Shown here in pieces: positions 5,924 to 6,494 of a stretch of DNA of 6,494 nt (position 1 is its first letter; each line of letters starts with the position of its first letter). Source of the DNA: Treponema sp. (GTDB taxonomy: Bacteria > Spirochaetota > Spirochaetia > Treponematales > Treponemataceae); contig JAILQA010000346.1 in NCBI GenBank assembly GCA_024699205.1, positions 1-6,494 on the forward strand. Reading direction: 5' to 3'. The notes beneath the pieces are model-generated. The model saw only the letters and a list, made by a program, of their open reading frames with translations. It did not search any database and was not told the origin of the DNA. The position numbers and the translations under genes were made by a program.

Positions 5924-6124
5924 AAACGCATCATAAAAGATTAGAATAAAAAGTGAGTCTCAGGAGTGAAATTGGTTTTGCGAAACCGCAGTCTCGACTG
6001 CTAGACGCTGAAGTGCCTTGTAATTATATATTTTGCCGCCATAGCGGCAGCACTTCAGAGTCTTTTCGCAAAACCAATTTCACTCCTGCACGTTAATTTT
6101 ATTATAATCTTTTTTGATGCGTTT
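5924..6124. repeat. Outer inverted repeat enclosing structured element 1
   Basis: The 28-nt arms at 5924-5951 and 6097-6124 pair with two mismatches; their outer ends are AAACGCATC and GATGCGTTT. Between outer and inner stems lie short unpaired segments of 9 and 8 nt (5952-5960 and 6089-6096). The outer arms are A/T-rich, unlike the more GC-rich core, and the right arm carries a TATAAT (6103-6108 read on +). Confidence 0.8.
5961..6088 (+). repeat. Structured three-way-junction element, copy 1 (core)
   Basis: Stem A pairs 5961-5985 with 6064-6088, 25 bp with no mismatch. After CC comes hairpin P (5988-6001): GCAGT, loop CTCG, ACTGC. After one T, AGAC (6003-6006) pairs with GTCT (6060-6063). 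A G6007.A6059 mismatch follows, then stem B CTGAAGTGC (6008-6016) with GCACTTCAG (6050-6058). The apical part has 17 unpaired nt (6017-6033) and a hairpin TGCCGC-CATA-GCGGCA (6034-6049). The right strand runs through stems B and A without a break, so P is a side hairpin at a three-way junction. No coding potential is seen. The family is unrecognised; it could be a single-stranded DNA or cruciform structure, a mobile palindromic repeat or an RNA. The structure itself is directly visible; its function is unknown. Confidence 0.85.
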
Positions 6125-6143
6125 GCTAAAATCCTTTTATGGA

Positions 6144-6351
6144 GCTTCCACATTATAAATGTTTAAAGCATAAATTGGCGTGAGGTCGTGAGTTCTGTGG
6201 CAAAAAGACTCTGTTTGTGGCTGCCGCTATAGCGGCAGGTCAATAGTTCCTTTACCACAAACAGCGTCTAGCGCAATATTGCGCGATTTTGCCACAGAAC
6301 TCACGACCGGAAGCCTTTTTTTGGGCATTGAATTATTTATAATGTGGAAGC
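6144..6351. repeat. Outer inverted repeat enclosing structured element 2
   Basis: GCTTCCACATTATAAAT (6144-6160) and its perfect complement at 6335-6351 form a 17-bp outer stem. It is extendable by two further pairs beyond one A.C mismatch. Segments of 23 and 26 nt (6161-6183 and 6309-6334) separate it from the inner stem; the right one contains seven T (6316-6322). The outer arms differ in sequence from those of element 1 but again include a TATAAT-like core. Confidence 0.8.
6184..6308 (-). repeat. Structured three-way-junction element, copy 2 (core), inverted
   Basis: Read on the - strand the layout repeats that of copy 1. Stem A pairs 6287-6308 with 6184-6205 (22 bp, perfect). TC precedes hairpin P, GCGCAATATTGCGC (6271-6284). 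One T follows, then AGAC (6266-6269 complement) paired with GTCT (6206-6209 complement), a G.A mismatch (6265/6210), and stem B CTGTTTGTGG (6255-6264) with its complement (6211-6220). There is a 17-nt spacer (6238-6254) and the perfect palindrome TGCCGCTATAGCGGCA (6222-6237). Stems P, B and A differ from copy 1 in sequence but each change is matched on the opposite arm. No reading frame is evident. The two copies lie head to head in opposite orientation with 95 bp between their cores. Confidence 0.85.
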
Positions 6352-6354
6352 CCC

Positions 6355-6366
6355 AAAATGCTACGA
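6355..6366 (+). repeat. 12-bp direct repeat, right copy
   Basis: AAAATGCTACGA is identical to 5909-5920. This copy also forms the left half of a small hairpin (TGCTAC 6359-6364, loop GATAA, GTAGCA 6370-6375) that the left copy lacks. Confidence 0.45.
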
Positions 6367-6375
6367 TAAGTAGCA
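6359..6375. repeat. Small hairpin TGCTAC/GTAGCA between A-runs
   Basis: A 6-bp perfect stem with a 5-nt loop is flanked by AAAA on the left and AAAAA on the right. On the - strand it would be followed by four T, a weak terminator for leftward transcription. The gene expected to the right reads rightward, so no transcript clearly needs it. Confidence 0.35.
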
Positions 6376-6494
6376 AAAAAGATGTAAAATGTAAGGTATA
6401 GTTTCTAGGAAAAATCAGTAGCTGGAGTAAAATGCAGGTATAAAGCAGTTGAAGATTTATATTTTAAGTACTTTGCTGCAAGAGGAGAACAATA
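6376..6494 (+). promoter_or_regulatory. Upstream region and ribosome-binding site of a gene starting beyond the window
   Basis: The last bases hold AGGAG (6483-6487) followed by 7 nt to the window edge, so a + strand start codon is expected at or just after 6495. TATAGT (6397-6402) and TATAAA (6439-6444) are possible -10 boxes, but neither has a convincing -35. No open frame of note lies here. The identity of the downstream gene cannot be known from this window. Confidence 0.5.

Noticed and set aside
5961..6308. Integron attC sites
   Set aside because: No GTTRRRY/RYYYAAC core boxes are at the stem ends and no integrase is nearby. A side hairpin and 22-25 bp perfect arms are also not attC-like.
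5961..6308. Pair of rho-independent terminators
   Set aside because: The flanking genes are transcribed away from the region, the stems are far longer than terminators and carry a three-way junction, and no T-run directly follows the inner stems.
5961..6308. Retron msr-msd or CRISPR array
   Set aside because: There is no reverse transcriptase, no cas gene and no regularly spaced direct repeats; only two inverted copies are present.

Overview
The window looks like chromosomal DNA of a host-associated Treponema-type spirochaete. This is inferred from AT-rich intergenic sequence, two short lipoprotein signal peptides both ending in LTSC, and the gene mix. No rRNA or other phylogenetic marker is present, so the assignment is tentative.

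Layout. At the left edge is the N-terminal part of a PrsW-type membrane protein, reading leftward off the window (1-202). Divergent from it are two lipoprotein genes on the + strand: a DUF4932-like lipoprotein (331-1470) and an S41-family (C-terminal-processing-type) peptidase lipoprotein (1514-3063). The peptidase gene is split by an apparent single-base frameshift near 2295-2300. It converges on xylB, a xylulokinase gene on the - strand (3151-4635), across a strong hairpin at 3062-3091. xylB and yhbY (4825-5118, + strand, ribosome-associated RNA-binding protein) diverge from back-to-back promoters. yhbY converges on a small gene (5154-5843, - strand) encoding a stand-alone protein related to the activation domain of B12-dependent methionine synthase. 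That gene has a good sigma70-type promoter at 5873-5901.

The most unusual part is the gene-free stretch 5902-6494. It holds two large nested inverted-repeat elements in opposite orientation, with cores at 5961-6088 (+) and 6184-6308 (-). Their arm sequences differ but each is fully self-complementary. Both share one architecture: a long perfect stem of 25 or 22 bp, a small hairpin with a 5-bp stem and 4-nt loop projecting from one strand, a second stem carrying a conserved G.A mismatch between AGAC/GTCT and CTG/CAG, a spacer of exactly 17 nt with unconserved sequence, and the palindrome TGCCGCYATAGCGGCA. Base changes between copies are compensated on the opposite arm. Each core sits inside another inverted repeat, and the whole composite is flanked by a 12-bp direct repeat (AAAATGCTACGA). 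It lies upstream of both neighbouring genes, so it is not an ordinary terminator. I do not recognise it as a named element. A ribosome-binding site at the right edge (6483-6487) announces a + strand gene starting just outside.

The genes do not form one pathway. The two lipoproteins are a probable operon of envelope functions; xylB (xylose use), yhbY (ribosome assembly) and the cobalamin-related gene appear to be independent single-gene units.
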